DNA from: Lachnospiraceae bacterium MD308
Lineage (GTDB): Bacteria; Bacillota; Clostridia; Lachnospirales; Lachnospiraceae
Assembly (NCBI GenBank): GCA_010206225.2
Contig: VIQU02000020.1
Location: 167 to 64,166 of the forward strand
DNA length: 64,000 nucleotides
Direction: 5' to 3'
Under the pieces are notes generated by a model, which did not search any database, was not told the origin of the DNA, and saw nothing but the letters and a program-made list of their open reading frames with translations. The position numbers and the translations under genes were made by a program. Positions 52,701 to 62,561 of the stretch are shown in pieces (positions within the stretch are counted from its first letter, which is position 1; every line of letters starts with the position of its first letter).

Positions 52701-53375
52701 TTGGAATATTTATCTGTAACTCTTAGGGTTCTGGTGAAGCTGGTAAGTATAAGAAATTTGGATGAATTTCAGGGGATTTCGGACGGCAATTACCCGATGC
52801 TTCAGGAAAAAGGAGAAATTGCAGGAGCCGTATTTGGCCGTGCCGGAAGTGATGCAAATTCAATGGAAGAATATATGAATGATGACGGAACTGTTATTCC
52901 ATATGAAACTTTTGAAAAGTTTATGGCAGAGAGCAATGTCTCTCCGGACAATGAGGTCTGTTTCTTCTGCGGAACAGGCTGGAGAGCGACTATGCCGCTG
53001 CTGCTCGGATATGAGAAAGGGTGGAAGGTTACTTTGAACGATGGCGGCTGGTGGGCATGGACGCGTGACCTTAAAAATAATGAGGTACAGATGCTGACGC
53101 CGGATCAGGCAAAGACATGTGCAAGAATTCAGTACGAGGAAAAAGAGGTGACACTAAAAGTCGGTGATAAAGATAAAGAAGTAAATTCTGTTTCTATATT
53201 TCCGGCGAGCGGAACGATGCCCCCAGTCCGGTTTAAATCTGACAATACGGATGTAGTGACCGTATCGGAGGATGGCAAAGTGACGGCGGTAGGAGAAGGA
53301 ACGGCAACAATCAAAATGATTGCGACGGATTTTTCGGGAAGAAATACTTCTTATACTGTAACAGTAACAAAATAA
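52701..53375 (+). pseudogene. rhodanese-like sulfurtransferase with Big2 domain, 5'-truncated
   Basis: From LVSIRNLDEFQGISDGNY onward the sequence matches the second rhodanese domain of clostridial sulfurtransferases, including active-site loop FFCGTGWRA with the catalytic Cys, and NDGGWWAW. A C-terminal bacterial Ig-like (Big2) domain follows (KVTAVGEGTATIKMIATDFS). The signal peptide and first rhodanese domain expected for an exported protein are absent, and the first 15 codons do not fit the family. Therefore a remnant, although the second domain is complete. Confidence 0.7.
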
Positions 53376-53429
53376 ATGTCCAAAGCGGTTTTCCAACTCT
53401 TAAGACTTTCTGAAATACACTGAATTTCC

Positions 53430-53458
53430 TTGACAAATCTCTTCCCGGTCGCTATGAT
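53430..53458 (+). promoter_or_regulatory. sigma-A-type promoter of valS
   Basis: Perfect TTGACA (53430-53435), 17-base spacer, TATGAT (53453-53458), shortly before the T-box leader. Confidence 0.8.
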
Positions 53459-53477
53459 AGTCAATAGTTTAAAACCT

Positions 53478-53790
53478 TAAAGGCGATGAAAAAGAGGAGT
53501 ACGCACATTTGCCCTGACAGAGAGAGCGGCAAGGAGGCTGAGAGCCGTTTCAGAATGTAAAGTGCGGAAGGTAGCTTTTGAGCCGGATTGCTGAACCGCT
53601 GTGTATGCAGAGCCCGCAGGAAGAAGATGCAGATACCTGCAGGGACCGCGGAATCCCGCAGAAACTAGGCAGTCCCGGAGTCGTTCCCGTTATCGAATAA
53701 GATGAGATATAGAGCGTTTCTTCTATATAAATAAAGGTGGTACCGCGATGATAAATCGCCCTTTACAGCGTAGAGGGCGGTTTTTTACGT
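53478..53790 (+). promoter_or_regulatory. T-box riboswitch of valS, specifier GUA (Val)
   Basis: Long structured leader with a stem I start (GATGAAAAAGAGGAGTA), candidate specifier GTA at 53571-53573 in the 3' side of stem I (GGAAGGTAGCTTTTGAGCC), and the diagnostic T-box AAGGTGGTACCGCG at 53734-53747. The terminator is CGCCCTTTAC with GTAGAGGGCG (53757-53779) followed by six T. Uncharged tRNA-Val pairing with GUA and with the T-box bulge would favour the antiterminator and valS expression. Confidence 0.92.
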
Positions 53791-53840
53791 CCTCATTTGT
53801 GAAAAGTTTGTGAAAATCTTAGAAACTAAGGAGAGAGAGT

Positions 53841-56492
53841 ATGGGTGAGAATCTGAACAAAACCTACAATCCGAAGGAGATTGAGGCAAAGCTTTATGAG
53901 AAGTGGTGTGAGAACAAGTATTTCCACGCGGAGGTGGACAGGGAGAAAAAGCCGTTTACAACAGTGATGCCGCCTCCGAATATTACCGGAAAGCTGCATA
54001 TGGGCCATGCGTTAGACAATACGCTCCAGGATATCCTGATCCGCTATAAGAGGATGCAGGGGTACAATGCGCTCTGGGTGCCAGGTACGGATCACGCGGC
54101 GATTTCCACGGAGGTCAAGGTGACGAACCAGCTTAAGGACGAGGGGATTGATAAGAAGGAGCTGGGGCGCGAGAAATTCCTTGAGCGTACATGGCAGTGG
54201 AAAGAGGAGTATGCCGGAACCATCGAGGGACAGCTTAAAAAGCTGGGCGTTTCCTGCGACTGGGACAGAGAGCGTTTCACGATGGACGAGGGATGTTCAA
54301 AGGCGGTTGAAGAAGTATTTATCAAGCTTTATGAGGAAGGATATATCTATAAGGGATCGAGAATCATCAACTGGTGTCCGGTGTGTAAGACATCTCTTTC
54401 TGATGCAGAGGTTGAGCATGAGGAGCAGGACGGACATTTCTGGCATATCAAGTACCCGCTTGTGGGGAGCGATGATTATCTTGAGATTGCCACGACGCGT
54501 CCGGAGACGATGCTCGGCGATACGGCTATCGCAGTTCATCCGGATGATGAGCGTTATAAGGATATCGTAGGCAAAAAGGCGATTCTGCCGCTGGTGGGAA
54601 AAGAGATACCGATCGTTGCGGATTCTTACGTTGACAAAGAGTTCGGTACGGGCGCGGTGAAGATCACACCGGCTCATGATCCGAATGACTTTGAGGTGGG
54701 AAAGCGTCATAACCTGCCGGAGATCAATGTGATGAATGACGATGCCACCATCAATGAAAACGGCGGAAAGTACGCGGGGATGGACCGTTACGAGGCCAGA
54801 AAGCTGATGGTGAAGGAGCTTGAGGAGCAGGGATTATTGGTAAAGGTCGTTCCTCACAGCCACAATGTGGGAACTCACGACAGATGTCATACGACGGTCG
54901 AGCCGCTTATTAAGCAGCAATGGTTTGTCCGGATGGAGGAACTTGCAAAGCCGGCGATCAATGCTATTAAGACAGGCGAGCTTAAATTTGTGCCGGAACG
55001 TTTTGATAAGATTTATCTGCACTGGCTTGAGAATATCCGTGACTGGTGTATATCCAGACAGATCTGGTGGGGACACAGGATTCCGGCGTACTACTGCGAT
55101 GAGTGCGGCGAGATAGTCGTATCAAGGACGAAGCCAGAGACTTGCCCAAAGTGTGGCTGTACACATATGACGCAGGATGAGGATACTTTGGATACATGGT
55201 TTTCTTCCGCATTGTGGCCGTTCTCCGTGCTTGGATGGCCGGAGAAGACAGAAGACCTCGATTATTTCTATCCGACAGATGTGCTTGTAACAGGTTATGA
55301 TATCATTTTCTTCTGGGTAATCCGTATGGTATTTTCCGGGTATGCGCATACTGGCAGATCGCCGTTCCATACCGTATTCATTCATGGATTGGTAAGAGAT
55401 TCTCTCGGCCGGAAGATGAGTAAATCTCTTGGAAATGGTATTGATCCGCTGGAGATCATCGACCAGTACGGCGCGGACGCTCTGCGTATGACTCTTGTGA
55501 CAGGGAATGCGCCGGGGAATGATATGCGTTTTTATAATGAGCGGGTAGAGGCAAGCCGTAATTTTGCCAATAAGGTATGGAATGCATCGCGTTTTATCAT
55601 GATGAACCTTGGGGACAAAGAGCTTACGGAGCCGACGGGCATGAAGTTCCGCCCGGGGGATAGATGGATCATGTCCAGATGCAATAATCTGGTGAGGGAA
55701 GTAACCGAGAATATGGATAAATTCGAGCTTGGTATCGCGCTTGCGAAGCTCTATGATTTCATATGGGATGAGTTCTGCGACTGGTATATCGAGCTGGCCA
55801 AATACCGCATCTATCATGCGGATGAAGATGCAGAGAGCGCCAATGATGCATTGTGGACCTTGAGAGAGGTTCTTAAGAAAGCGTTGAAGCTTCTACACCC
55901 GTATATGCCATTTGTAACAGAGGAAATCTACAGTAAGCTTATACCAGAGGAGGATTCTCTTATGATGTCCCAGTGGCCGGAATATGACGAGAACTTAAAT
56001 TCTCTGATGGCCGAGAGAATTGTAGACCATTATAAAGAGATTATCCGCGGTGTCAGAAATGTCCGGGCTGAGATGAACGTTCCGAACTCCAGAAAAGCGA
56101 AGGTATATATTGTATGCGAAGATAAAGAGCTGTGTACGGGACTTTCCTGCTTTGGCGATGCGGCACAGACAATGGCGGCGGTAAGTGAGCTGATCATTCA
56201 GAATGATAAGGAAGGAATTGCAAAAGACGCAGTATCGATCGTAGTTCCGGATGCGTCGGTATATGTACCCCTTGAGGAGTTAATTGATTTTGAGCAGGAA
56301 ATTGAACGTCTTGCGAAAGAAGAAAATCGCCTCACGAAAGAAATTGCCCGCGCTGAAGGAATGCTCAATAATGAAAGATTTGTAAGCAAAGCTCCGAAGT
56401 CAAAGGTTCAGGAAGAAAAGGAAAAGCTTGAGACATACCGCCAGATGATGGCAGAGGTACAAGACAGGCTTAACGGATTAAAAGCAAGATAG
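53841..56492 (+). CDS. valS: valyl-tRNA synthetase
   Basis: An 883-residue class I synthetase. Signature [15 protein letters not shown] (HIGH variant HMGH), editing domain with [12 protein letters not shown] and [15 protein letters not shown], zinc-ribbon-like CDECGE ... [18 protein letters not shown] (KMSKS), anticodon-binding helical domain and a C-terminal coiled coil ([20 protein letters not shown]). Full length for the family. Controlled by the T-box upstream. Confidence 0.97.
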   Translation: MGENLNKTYNPKEIEAKLYEKWCENKYFHAEVDREKKPFTTVMPPPNITGKLHMGHALDNTLQDILIRYKRMQGYNALWVPGTDHAAISTEVKVTNQLKDEGIDKKELGREKFLERTWQWKEEYAGTIEGQLKKLGVSCDWDRERFTMDEGCSKAVEEVFIKLYEEGYIYKGSRIINWCPVCKTSLSDAEVEHEEQDGHFWHIKYPLVGSDDYLEIATTRPETMLGDTAIAVHPDDERYKDIVGKKAILPLVGKEIPIVADSYVDKEFGTGAVKITPAHDPNDFEVGKRHNLPEINVMNDDATINENGGKYAGMDRYEARKLMVKELEEQGLLVKVVPHSHNVGTHDRCHTTVEPLIKQQWFVRMEELAKPAINAIKTGELKFVPERFDKIYLHWLENIRDWCISRQIWWGHRIPAYYCDECGEIVVSRTKPETCPKCGCTHMTQDEDTLDTWFSSALWPFSVLGWPEKTEDLDYFYPTDVLVTGYDIIFFWVIRMVFSGYAHTGRSPFHTVFIHGLVRDSLGRKMSKSLGNGIDPLEIIDQYGADALRMTLVTGNAPGNDMRFYNERVEASRNFANKVWNASRFIMMNLGDKELTEPTGMKFRPGDRWIMSRCNNLVREVTENMDKFELGIALAKLYDFIWDEFCDWYIELAKYRIYHADEDAESANDALWTLREVLKKALKLLHPYMPFVTEEIYSKLIPEEDSLMMSQWPEYDENLNSLMAERIVDHYKEIIRGVRNVRAEMNVPNSRKAKVYIVCEDKELCTGLSCFGDAAQTMAAVSELIIQNDKEGIAKDAVSIVVPDASVYVPLEELIDFEQEIERLAKEENRLTKEIARAEGMLNNERFVSKAPKSKVQEEKEKLETYRQMMAEVQDRLNGLKAR

Positions 56493-56541
56493 AATCGCAG
56501 CAGGCAGTGATGCCTGACAGGGTGGGAGATTACATTATATT

Positions 56542-58752
56542 ATGAAAAAAATCCAATTTAAAAAGCCCGATATAAAGGGAGCATTTCATAAGCTTAAGAA
56601 CCTGAAAAAAGAGGATGTCAAGGCATATTGGAAGGCGAAAAGAGAACGGCGCCAGAGAATTATCGAGAAGCAAAGAAATAGTGCGTTTGCCAAAAAGATG
56701 CGGCCGGTCTATAAAGTGATGAATCGCTTTTCTCTGGTGTTCCATGCCCTTCTTGCATGTTTGATCAATTATGTGATCGAGGCGATATCGCGACATTCGT
56801 TGATTGAGGCATGGAGCTATATGACGGAGACGCCGCTGGTATTTTTATACAATGCGTTTATGATCTTTATGACGTTTTCTGTTGTGTATCTGTTTAAGAG
56901 AAGAGTATTTATGCGTATTATTATCAGTGTGATTTGGCTGCTGCTTGGAGTTGCCAATGGATATATGCTTCTGAAACGTGTAACACCGTTTAATGCACAG
57001 GATCTGAAAGTTGCTACAGATGCAGTCTCATTGATCAATAATTATTTTAATGGATTTGAGCTTATTATGCTCGGCGTTGGAATTACAGCAGTCACAGTAT
57101 GGGTGATATCCATGTGGAGACGCGGAGGACAATATAATGGAAAGCTTCACCGTATCTGGGCTGCAGGTGGAATTGTAATCTGTGCGGCATTGTATGGGTT
57201 TATTACGGACGCGGCTATTGATAAGAGAGTGGTGTCTACTTATTTTGGGAATATTGCATTTGCTTATGAGGATTACGGCCTGCCGTATTGTTTTATGGCA
57301 AGTGTGTTTAACACAGGAATCAATGAACCGAATGAGTACAATAAAAAGACGATGGCGGAGATTACGGATAACGGCGGCATTGTGAAGAATGAGACAGGAC
57401 TTAAGGATAATGAAAAGCCGAATATTATCTTTGTTCAGTTGGAGTCATATTTTGATGTAGCAGAGGCAGAGTTCTTTAAGACATCAAAGGATGCAAGCCC
57501 GAATCTCAGGAAGATGTATGAAAATTATTCTTCCGGATATTTTAAAGTGCCGTCAGTAGGCGCCGGGACGGCCAATACAGAGTTTGAGGTTTTGACGGGT
57601 ATGAATCTGAGGTATTTTGGCCCTGGAGAGTATCCTTACAAGACGGTGCTGAAGGAGCGGCAGAGCGAGAGCGCGGCTTCCGCGCTTAACGCTCTCGGAT
57701 ATGGAACGCATGCCCTTCACAATAATGGCGGCAATTTTTACAGTCGTGCAAAGGTCTTTGACCATATTGGATTTGACTCCTATACGAGCAAGGAATTTAT
57801 GAATATTCTTCAGTTTACTGAAAATGGATGGGCAAAGGATGATATATTGATTCAACATATTACAGAAGCGATGGATACAACAGAGCAGCAGGATTTTGTT
57901 TTTTGCGTGAGCCTTCAGGGGCATGGAGATTATCCAGAGAGCAAGGTGATCGAGAATCCGGAAATTACTGTAAAAGGAATTGAAGATGAAGCACTGAAAA
58001 ATAAGTGGGAATATTATGTGAATCAGGTATACGGTATGGATGAATTCGCGGGGAATCTTGTAAAAGCGGTGGAAGACAGGGGAGAGCCTTCGGTTATCGT
58101 CTTTTATGGAGACCACCTGCCGACGCTTGGGCTTAAAGCGGAGGACCTTAAGGGACGGTATCTTTATAATACCAATTATGTTATCTGGGATAATATCGGC
58201 CTTAAGAAGGAGGACAGGAATATTCCGGCTTATCAGATCATGGCGGATGTTTTTGAACGTCTGGACATCCATTCAGGAACTGTGTTCAATTATCATCAGG
58301 AGCGCAGGCAGACGAATGGATATCTGGAGGATTTGGAGCTTTTACAGTATGATATTCTTTATGGAAAGCAGTATGTTTATGGAGATGGAGACATGCCGGT
58401 GAAAAAGCCGCATATGGTGATGGGTGTCCGGGATGTATCGGTGACGGATGTGATCGAGCATCTCGACGGAAGCAGCAGTCTGTATGGAGAGAATTTTACG
58501 AGTAATAGTAAGGTGTTTGTCAATGGAGTCAGGCAGAAAAGCACTTTTCTTAATAACACGAGAATTGAATTGCCAGAGACGATTTTGAATGAAGGGGATA
58601 TCGTATCAGTGATTCAGATGGGATCCAGTAGTACAGTATTTCGGACTTCTAATGAATATGTTTATCAGGGAGGGAAACTTGTAGTACAGGAGGGAACCGG
58701 AACTGACACATCAAAGTCGTGGCAGGAGCAGGAGCCGTTGGAAGAAAAGTAA
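56542..58752 (+). CDS. LTA-synthase-family membrane sulfatase-fold enzyme
   Basis: A 736-residue protein. A basic cytoplasmic N-terminus (KKPDIKGAFHKLKNLKKEDV) is followed by about five membrane segments (65-250) and an extracellular sulfatase-like domain: IIFVQLESYFD, GAGTANTEFEVLTGM with the nucleophile Thr, HALHNNGGNFYSR, VSLQGHGDYP, VFYGDHLPTLG. This is the glycerol-phosphate transferase family that builds lipoteichoic acid or related polymers. The C-terminal 100 residues form an additional beta-rich, IPT/TIG-like domain. Whether it is the true LtaS cannot be decided. Confidence 0.9.
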   Translation: MKKIQFKKPDIKGAFHKLKNLKKEDVKAYWKAKRERRQRIIEKQRNSAFAKKMRPVYKVMNRFSLVFHALLACLINYVIEAISRHSLIEAWSYMTETPLVFLYNAFMIFMTFSVVYLFKRRVFMRIIISVIWLLLGVANGYMLLKRVTPFNAQDLKVATDAVSLINNYFNGFELIMLGVGITAVTVWVISMWRRGGQYNGKLHRIWAAGGIVICAALYGFITDAAIDKRVVSTYFGNIAFAYEDYGLPYCFMASVFNTGINEPNEYNKKTMAEITDNGGIVKNETGLKDNEKPNIIFVQLESYFDVAEAEFFKTSKDASPNLRKMYENYSSGYFKVPSVGAGTANTEFEVLTGMNLRYFGPGEYPYKTVLKERQSESAASALNALGYGTHALHNNGGNFYSRAKVFDHIGFDSYTSKEFMNILQFTENGWAKDDILIQHITEAMDTTEQQDFVFCVSLQGHGDYPESKVIENPEITVKGIEDEALKNKWEYYVNQVYGMDEFAGNLVKAVEDRGEPSVIVFYGDHLPTLGLKAEDLKGRYLYNTNYVIWDNIGLKKEDRNIPAYQIMADVFERLDIHSGTVFNYHQERRQTNGYLEDLELLQYDILYGKQYVYGDGDMPVKKPHMVMGVRDVSVTDVIEHLDGSSSLYGENFTSNSKVFVNGVRQKSTFLNNTRIELPETILNEGDIVSVIQMGSSSTVFRTSNEYVYQGGKLVVQEGTGTDTSKSWQEQEPLEEK

Positions 58753-58764
58753 ACGGAGTTAATT

Positions 58765-60084
58765 ATGTCAGATAGAATACCACAAAACTATAAAGAGGCA
58801 GTGAAGTATATTGAAGAGCTTCCGCGGTATACGAAAAAGCATTCTCTGCAGCATACAAGGCAGTTTCTTGAGAGGCTTGGAAATCCAGGATATGACAGAA
58901 AGATTATTCATGTGGCGGGAACAAATGGAAAAGGTTCCGTATGTGCATATATGCAGGCGGTTTTGGAGGCTGAGGGGAAGAGTACCGGCTTTTTTACCTC
59001 GCCTCATCTTTTGAAGATTAATGAGCGAATACAGATCATGCGCAGTCCTGTTGATGATGATACTTTTTACCGTGTTTTTTTAAGGACATTTGAGACGGTG
59101 CAAAGGATGCGGGAATACGGTTTTGAGCATCCTTCTTACTTTGAATTCCTCTTCGGAATGGGAATGACGGCATTTGCTGATTCAGATGTCGAATACATTA
59201 TTCTTGAGACGGGGCTTGGAGGAAGACTGGATGCTACCAATGCGCCGGAATATCCGTTCCTTACAGTGATTACGTCTGTCAGTCTTGATCATACGGAGAT
59301 TCTTGGCGATACGATCGAACAGATTGCATATGAAAAGGCGGGGATCATAAAAGAGAAGGTTCCGGTCTTTTTCGACGGAAGCAGTCATGAGGCGTCGAAG
59401 GTAATTCGTCAGATTGCGTCAGAACATCAGGCTCCTTGTAGAGAAATTACGAATCATGCGTACGAAATTCGGGAAGTAAGCCGAAACCGTATTGCTTTTT
59501 TGAGAAAGAATGCGTATGATAAGGGTATTACATGGTGTGTCCCCATCTGCGGAATATATCAGGTGAAGAATGCAGAGCTTGCACTTCAGGCTCTGGAATA
59601 TGTGTTTGAAGGCAGTGCGATTGACTGGGAGAAGTGGAAGAGTGCGGTTGCATCAGTCAGATGGGAAGGGAGGATGGAGCTTGCCGCGCCTCATCTGACA
59701 GTGGACGGAGCGCATAATCCCGGGGCGTTAGAGGCGTTTGTACAGAGTATATATATGCTTCCGAAGGATCAGTGGGAATTGCCGGTGATTATATTTTCGG
59801 CAGTGTCGGACAAGAAATATGAGCAGATGATTGCTTATCTTTGCAGGAAGATAAAAGCCAAGGCATATATTGTGACAGAAATTGACGACAAGCGAAGAGT
59901 TCCCGTAAAAGAACTGGGAGAGATTTTTGGTAAATATACGTCTGTTCCGGTATATCAGAGGAACAAGATAGAAGAAGTGATAGATACAGCTTACAAGGTT
60001 AGGGGTGACAGCGAGATTTATTGTCTTGGCTCTCTATACCTCGTGGGCGCTGTGAAAAAATATCTGGCAGGAGGTAATGAATGA
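58765..60084 (+). CDS. folC: folylpolyglutamate synthase / dihydrofolate synthase
   Basis: A 439-residue Mur-ligase-type enzyme. P-loop HVAGTNGKGSVCAYM, FTSPHLLKINERIQI, YFEFLFGMGMTAFAD, LETGLGGRLDATN, SLDHTEILGDTIEQIAYEKA, GIYQVKNAELAL, and WEGRMELAAPHLTVDGAHNP. Adds glutamate to folates. 12 bp downstream of the LTA-synthase-type gene. Confidence 0.95.
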   Translation: MSDRIPQNYKEAVKYIEELPRYTKKHSLQHTRQFLERLGNPGYDRKIIHVAGTNGKGSVCAYMQAVLEAEGKSTGFFTSPHLLKINERIQIMRSPVDDDTFYRVFLRTFETVQRMREYGFEHPSYFEFLFGMGMTAFADSDVEYIILETGLGGRLDATNAPEYPFLTVITSVSLDHTEILGDTIEQIAYEKAGIIKEKVPVFFDGSSHEASKVIRQIASEHQAPCREITNHAYEIREVSRNRIAFLRKNAYDKGITWCVPICGIYQVKNAELALQALEYVFEGSAIDWEKWKSAVASVRWEGRMELAAPHLTVDGAHNPGALEAFVQSIYMLPKDQWELPVIIFSAVSDKKYEQMIAYLCRKIKAKAYIVTEIDDKRRVPVKELGEIFGKYTSVPVYQRNKIEEVIDTAYKVRGDSEIYCLGSLYLVGAVKKYLAGGNE

Positions 60085-60218
60085 TGTTAGATTTTGCGGA
60101 AGAATTGAAAAAATTCCAGCCAAGCCTGGAGGTAGAGGATATCGAAGGCGCGGTTTATCAGGAGGACCTGACCGATATGACGGATATTCTGCGTGAGATG
60201 ATAGAACAGACGAAGTAG
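60081..60218 (+). CDS. small acidic protein overlapping folC
   Basis: A 45-residue frame (MMLDFAEELKKFQPSLEVED ... DMTDILREMIEQTK). The double ATG at 60081/60084 overlaps the folC stop, and GGAGGTAATGA supplies a ribosome binding site inside the folC end. Composition is acidic, amphipathic and protein-like, without signal or membrane segment. No family is recognised. Gap to the following TPR gene is 25 bp, so it belongs to the same operon. Confidence 0.65.
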   Translation: MMLDFAEELKKFQPSLEVEDIEGAVYQEDLTDMTDILREMIEQTK

Positions 60219-60243
60219 CGGGATAAAAGGGGTTATATAGTCT

Positions 60244-61707
60244 ATGGAATATACAACAAAGCTGATGTACCAATCAAATTATTGGTACAATGACGGTCTG
60301 AAGAAGGCGGATATTCGTGATATGAGCGGGGCGGTCACATCTCTTCGGCGCAGTCTTCAATACAACAGAGTGAATATTGACGCGAGAAATCTTCTGGGGC
60401 TTGTTTACTATGGCAGGGGAGATGTAGTTGAAGCGCTTGTGGAGTGGATTCTGAGCAAGAATTTCCAGCCGGAGGATAATCTTGCGGATTATTATATCGG
60501 GAAGATACAGGAGGTTCCGGGAGAGCTTGAGAGTATTAATCAGGCGGTGAAGTTATTCAATCAGAGTATTGAGCTGGCCGGGCAGAACGGTGAAGATCTG
60601 GCGATCATCCAGCTTAAAAAGGCATTGGCAGTACATCCGTCTTATGTAAAAGCGCATCAGCTTCTGGCGCTTCTTTATATACAGACAGAGCAGTTTTCGG
60701 CGGCGAGGAAGGAGCTTAGAACAGCTCATAAGCTGGATACTACGGATGAGATCACGCTTCGGTATATGCATGAGATTACGCAGATTCGAAAATCCCGTCC
60801 AAGCCGGGCCAGAGACAGAGGAAAAGGAGAAGGGACGAAGCAGACTGTCACCTACAATATCGGAAACGAGACGATCATTCAGCCGGCTTCTTCCGTTTTT
60901 AAGGAGAATTCAGGGCTTCATACATTTTTAAATATTGCAATCGGCGTGCTTGTGGGTGCTGCGGTCATGTGGTTTCTGATCATGCCTGCCGTATCGGTAG
61001 GAAGGCAGAAGAAGCTCAATGAGCGGGTTGTATCATTCAGTGATAAGATTGCGACGCAAGAGGCGCAGATCAGCGCTCTTAAGACAGAGCTGGAGGAATA
61101 TCGGGTGAATACTGAGGAGAGCGAGGATTTGAAGGCACAGTCTGCATCCACACAGGAAAGCTATGAGATCGTACTTGATGTTGCCAAACATTTTGCGGCA
61201 GAGGATATGAGTGATAAAGAGATGCTGGAACAGATGCTTAAGGTGTCTCCGGATACACTTGGAGAAGCAGGAAAGAGTCGGTATGATGATGTTGCAAATG
61301 ACCTGTTTCCGCGGATGTGCGAGAAGCTTTACGGCACTGCAGAGGAAGAATTTGAATCCGGTGATTATGACGGCGCGATCAGCAGTCTTGAGAAAGTCGT
61401 AAAGATGGATGAAGGGTATCAGGACGGGAAGGCTCTCCTTTTGCTTGCCCAGACTTTTGAGAAGAAGGGAGAACAGGATAAGGCAAATATCCGTTATCAG
61501 AAGCTCGTAGAGAAATATAAAGATACAGCGTCGGCGCAGACGGCGCAGACGGCGCTGGATGAACAAAACAGCCAGAACAGCCGGGAAGGACAGAATAATC
61601 AGGACGGGCAGGATGATCAAAGCACTCAGGACAACGAGGGAGATCAGGATGATCAAAGCACTCAGGACAACGAGGGAGATCAGGAAGACCAAAATGATAA
61701 TGAATAA
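60244..61707 (+). CDS. membrane-anchored TPR protein with repetitive acidic tail
   Basis: A 487-residue protein. Cytoplasmic TPR repeats (residues about 15-175: DMSGAVTSLRRSLQYNRVNI, FSAARKELRTAHKLDTTDE), a linker, one membrane segment (about 225-247, IAIGVLVGAAVMWFLIMPAV), an outer coiled coil (255-300), two more TPR-like units (ESGDYDGAISSLEKVVKMDE) and a tail rich in Gln, Asp, Asn. Function unknown; such proteins are common next to sporulation and cell-envelope genes in Lachnospiraceae. Confidence 0.85.
   Translation: MEYTTKLMYQSNYWYNDGLKKADIRDMSGAVTSLRRSLQYNRVNIDARNLLGLVYYGRGDVVEALVEWILSKNFQPEDNLADYYIGKIQEVPGELESINQAVKLFNQSIELAGQNGEDLAIIQLKKALAVHPSYVKAHQLLALLYIQTEQFSAARKELRTAHKLDTTDEITLRYMHEITQIRKSRPSRARDRGKGEGTKQTVTYNIGNETIIQPASSVFKENSGLHTFLNIAIGVLVGAAVMWFLIMPAVSVGRQKKLNERVVSFSDKIATQEAQISALKTELEEYRVNTEESEDLKAQSASTQESYEIVLDVAKHFAAEDMSDKEMLEQMLKVSPDTLGEAGKSRYDDVANDLFPRMCEKLYGTAEEEFESGDYDGAISSLEKVVKMDEGYQDGKALLLLAQTFEKKGEQDKANIRYQKLVEKYKDTASAQTAQTALDEQNSQNSREGQNNQDGQDDQSTQDNEGDQDDQSTQDNEGDQEDQNDNE
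61612..61683 (+). repeat. 36-bp tandem repeat in the tail of the TPR protein
   Basis: Two identical 36-bp units (61612-61647 and 61648-61683) each encode DDQSTQDNEGDQ. Preceding codons (QNNQDGQ) look like an older, diverged unit. The number of units probably varies between strains by slippage. Confidence 0.9.
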
Positions 61708-61731
61708 ACAGAATAGATAGAATTACGAAAG

Positions 61732-61765
61732 AAAAGGATATGCAAGGGCGCATATCCTTTTTCTA
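61732..61765 (+). terminator. rho-independent terminator before the spoIIA operon
   Basis: Perfect 12-bp stem AAAAGGATATGC (61732-61743) with GCATATCCTTTT (61750-61761), six-base loop, T-rich tail. Because the stem starts with A and ends with T it can act in both directions. It separates the folC-TPR operon from spoIIAA. Confidence 0.85.
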
Positions 61766-61793
61766 ATATCTAAAACTATGAAGGAGGGCATAT

Positions 61794-62105
61794 ATGAAGT
61801 ATCAGGTTCAGGAAAATTGTCTGACGATTTTTCTGCCAAGTGAAATTGACCATCATAACTCAGAGGAGTTAAGAAGGGAGTCGGACCATCTGATAGAGAG
61901 AAATCATATCCGTTATGTGATTTTTGATTTTAAGGAGACGGATTTTATGGACAGCTCCGGAATCGGAGTAATTATGGGAAGGTATCGGAGAATCTTTATG
62001 CTGGGCGGAGAAGTTTGCGCAGTGCATGTAAATGAGAGAATGAGAAAAATATTAACCATGTCCGGAGTGACAAAAATAATGCAGATATATGAGGAGGATA
62101 ATTAG
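61794..62105 (+). CDS. spoIIAA: anti-sigma-F factor antagonist
   Basis: A 103-residue STAS-domain protein. The phosphorylatable Ser lies in FMDSSGIGVIMGRY (Ser55 by comparison with Bacillus). It releases sigma-F from SpoIIAB in the forespore when dephosphorylated. AAGGAGGG precedes the ATG. First of the three-gene spoIIA operon. Confidence 0.95.
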   Translation: MKYQVQENCLTIFLPSEIDHHNSEELRRESDHLIERNHIRYVIFDFKETDFMDSSGIGVIMGRYRRIFMLGGEVCAVHVNERMRKILTMSGVTKIMQIYEEDN

Positions 62106-62561
62106 ATGGAAAACACGAATGAAATGCAGGTGATTTTTGACAGCCGTTCATCGAACGAGTCATTTGCAAGGGTGACGGTGGCTTCTTTTATGACAGCTTT
62201 AAACCCTACGGTAGAAGAGGTGTCTGATGTAAAGACTGCAGTGTCGGAGGCGGTAACCAATGCGATTATCCATGGCTATGAAAGTGAGATACATAATATA
62301 TCCATACACTGCCGCACAGAAGGGCAGACGCTTTATCTTGAAGTCAGGGACGAGGGGAAAGGAATTGAAGATATTAAACAGGCGATGGAACCGCTGTATA
62401 CCAGCAAGCCTGAGCTTGAGCGTTCTGGTATGGGATTTTCTTTTATGGAGGCGTTTATGGATAAGCTGGAGGTAGAATCTTCGCCTGGAATGGGAACTGT
62501 TGTGAAGATGGAAAAAACAATCGGAAAAGGACGGAGATTATGGACCGCACAATCGCTTTAA
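62106..62561 (+). CDS. spoIIAB: anti-sigma-F factor, serine kinase
   Basis: A 151-residue GHKL-type kinase: N-box EAVTNAIIHGYE, G1 box DEGKGIED, G2 region SGMGFSFMEAFMD. Binds and holds sigma-F, and phosphorylates SpoIIAA. Directly follows spoIIAA and overlaps the start of sigF by 22 bp. Confidence 0.95.
   Translation: MENTNEMQVIFDSRSSNESFARVTVASFMTALNPTVEEVSDVKTAVSEAVTNAIIHGYESEIHNISIHCRTEGQTLYLEVRDEGKGIEDIKQAMEPLYTSKPELERSGMGFSFMEAFMDKLEVESSPGMGTVVKMEKTIGKGRRLWTAQSL

Noticed and set aside
53553-55817. Long antisense frames within valS and the LTA-synthase-type gene
   Set aside because: They mirror codon usage of the real genes on the other strand and show no domains or start signals.
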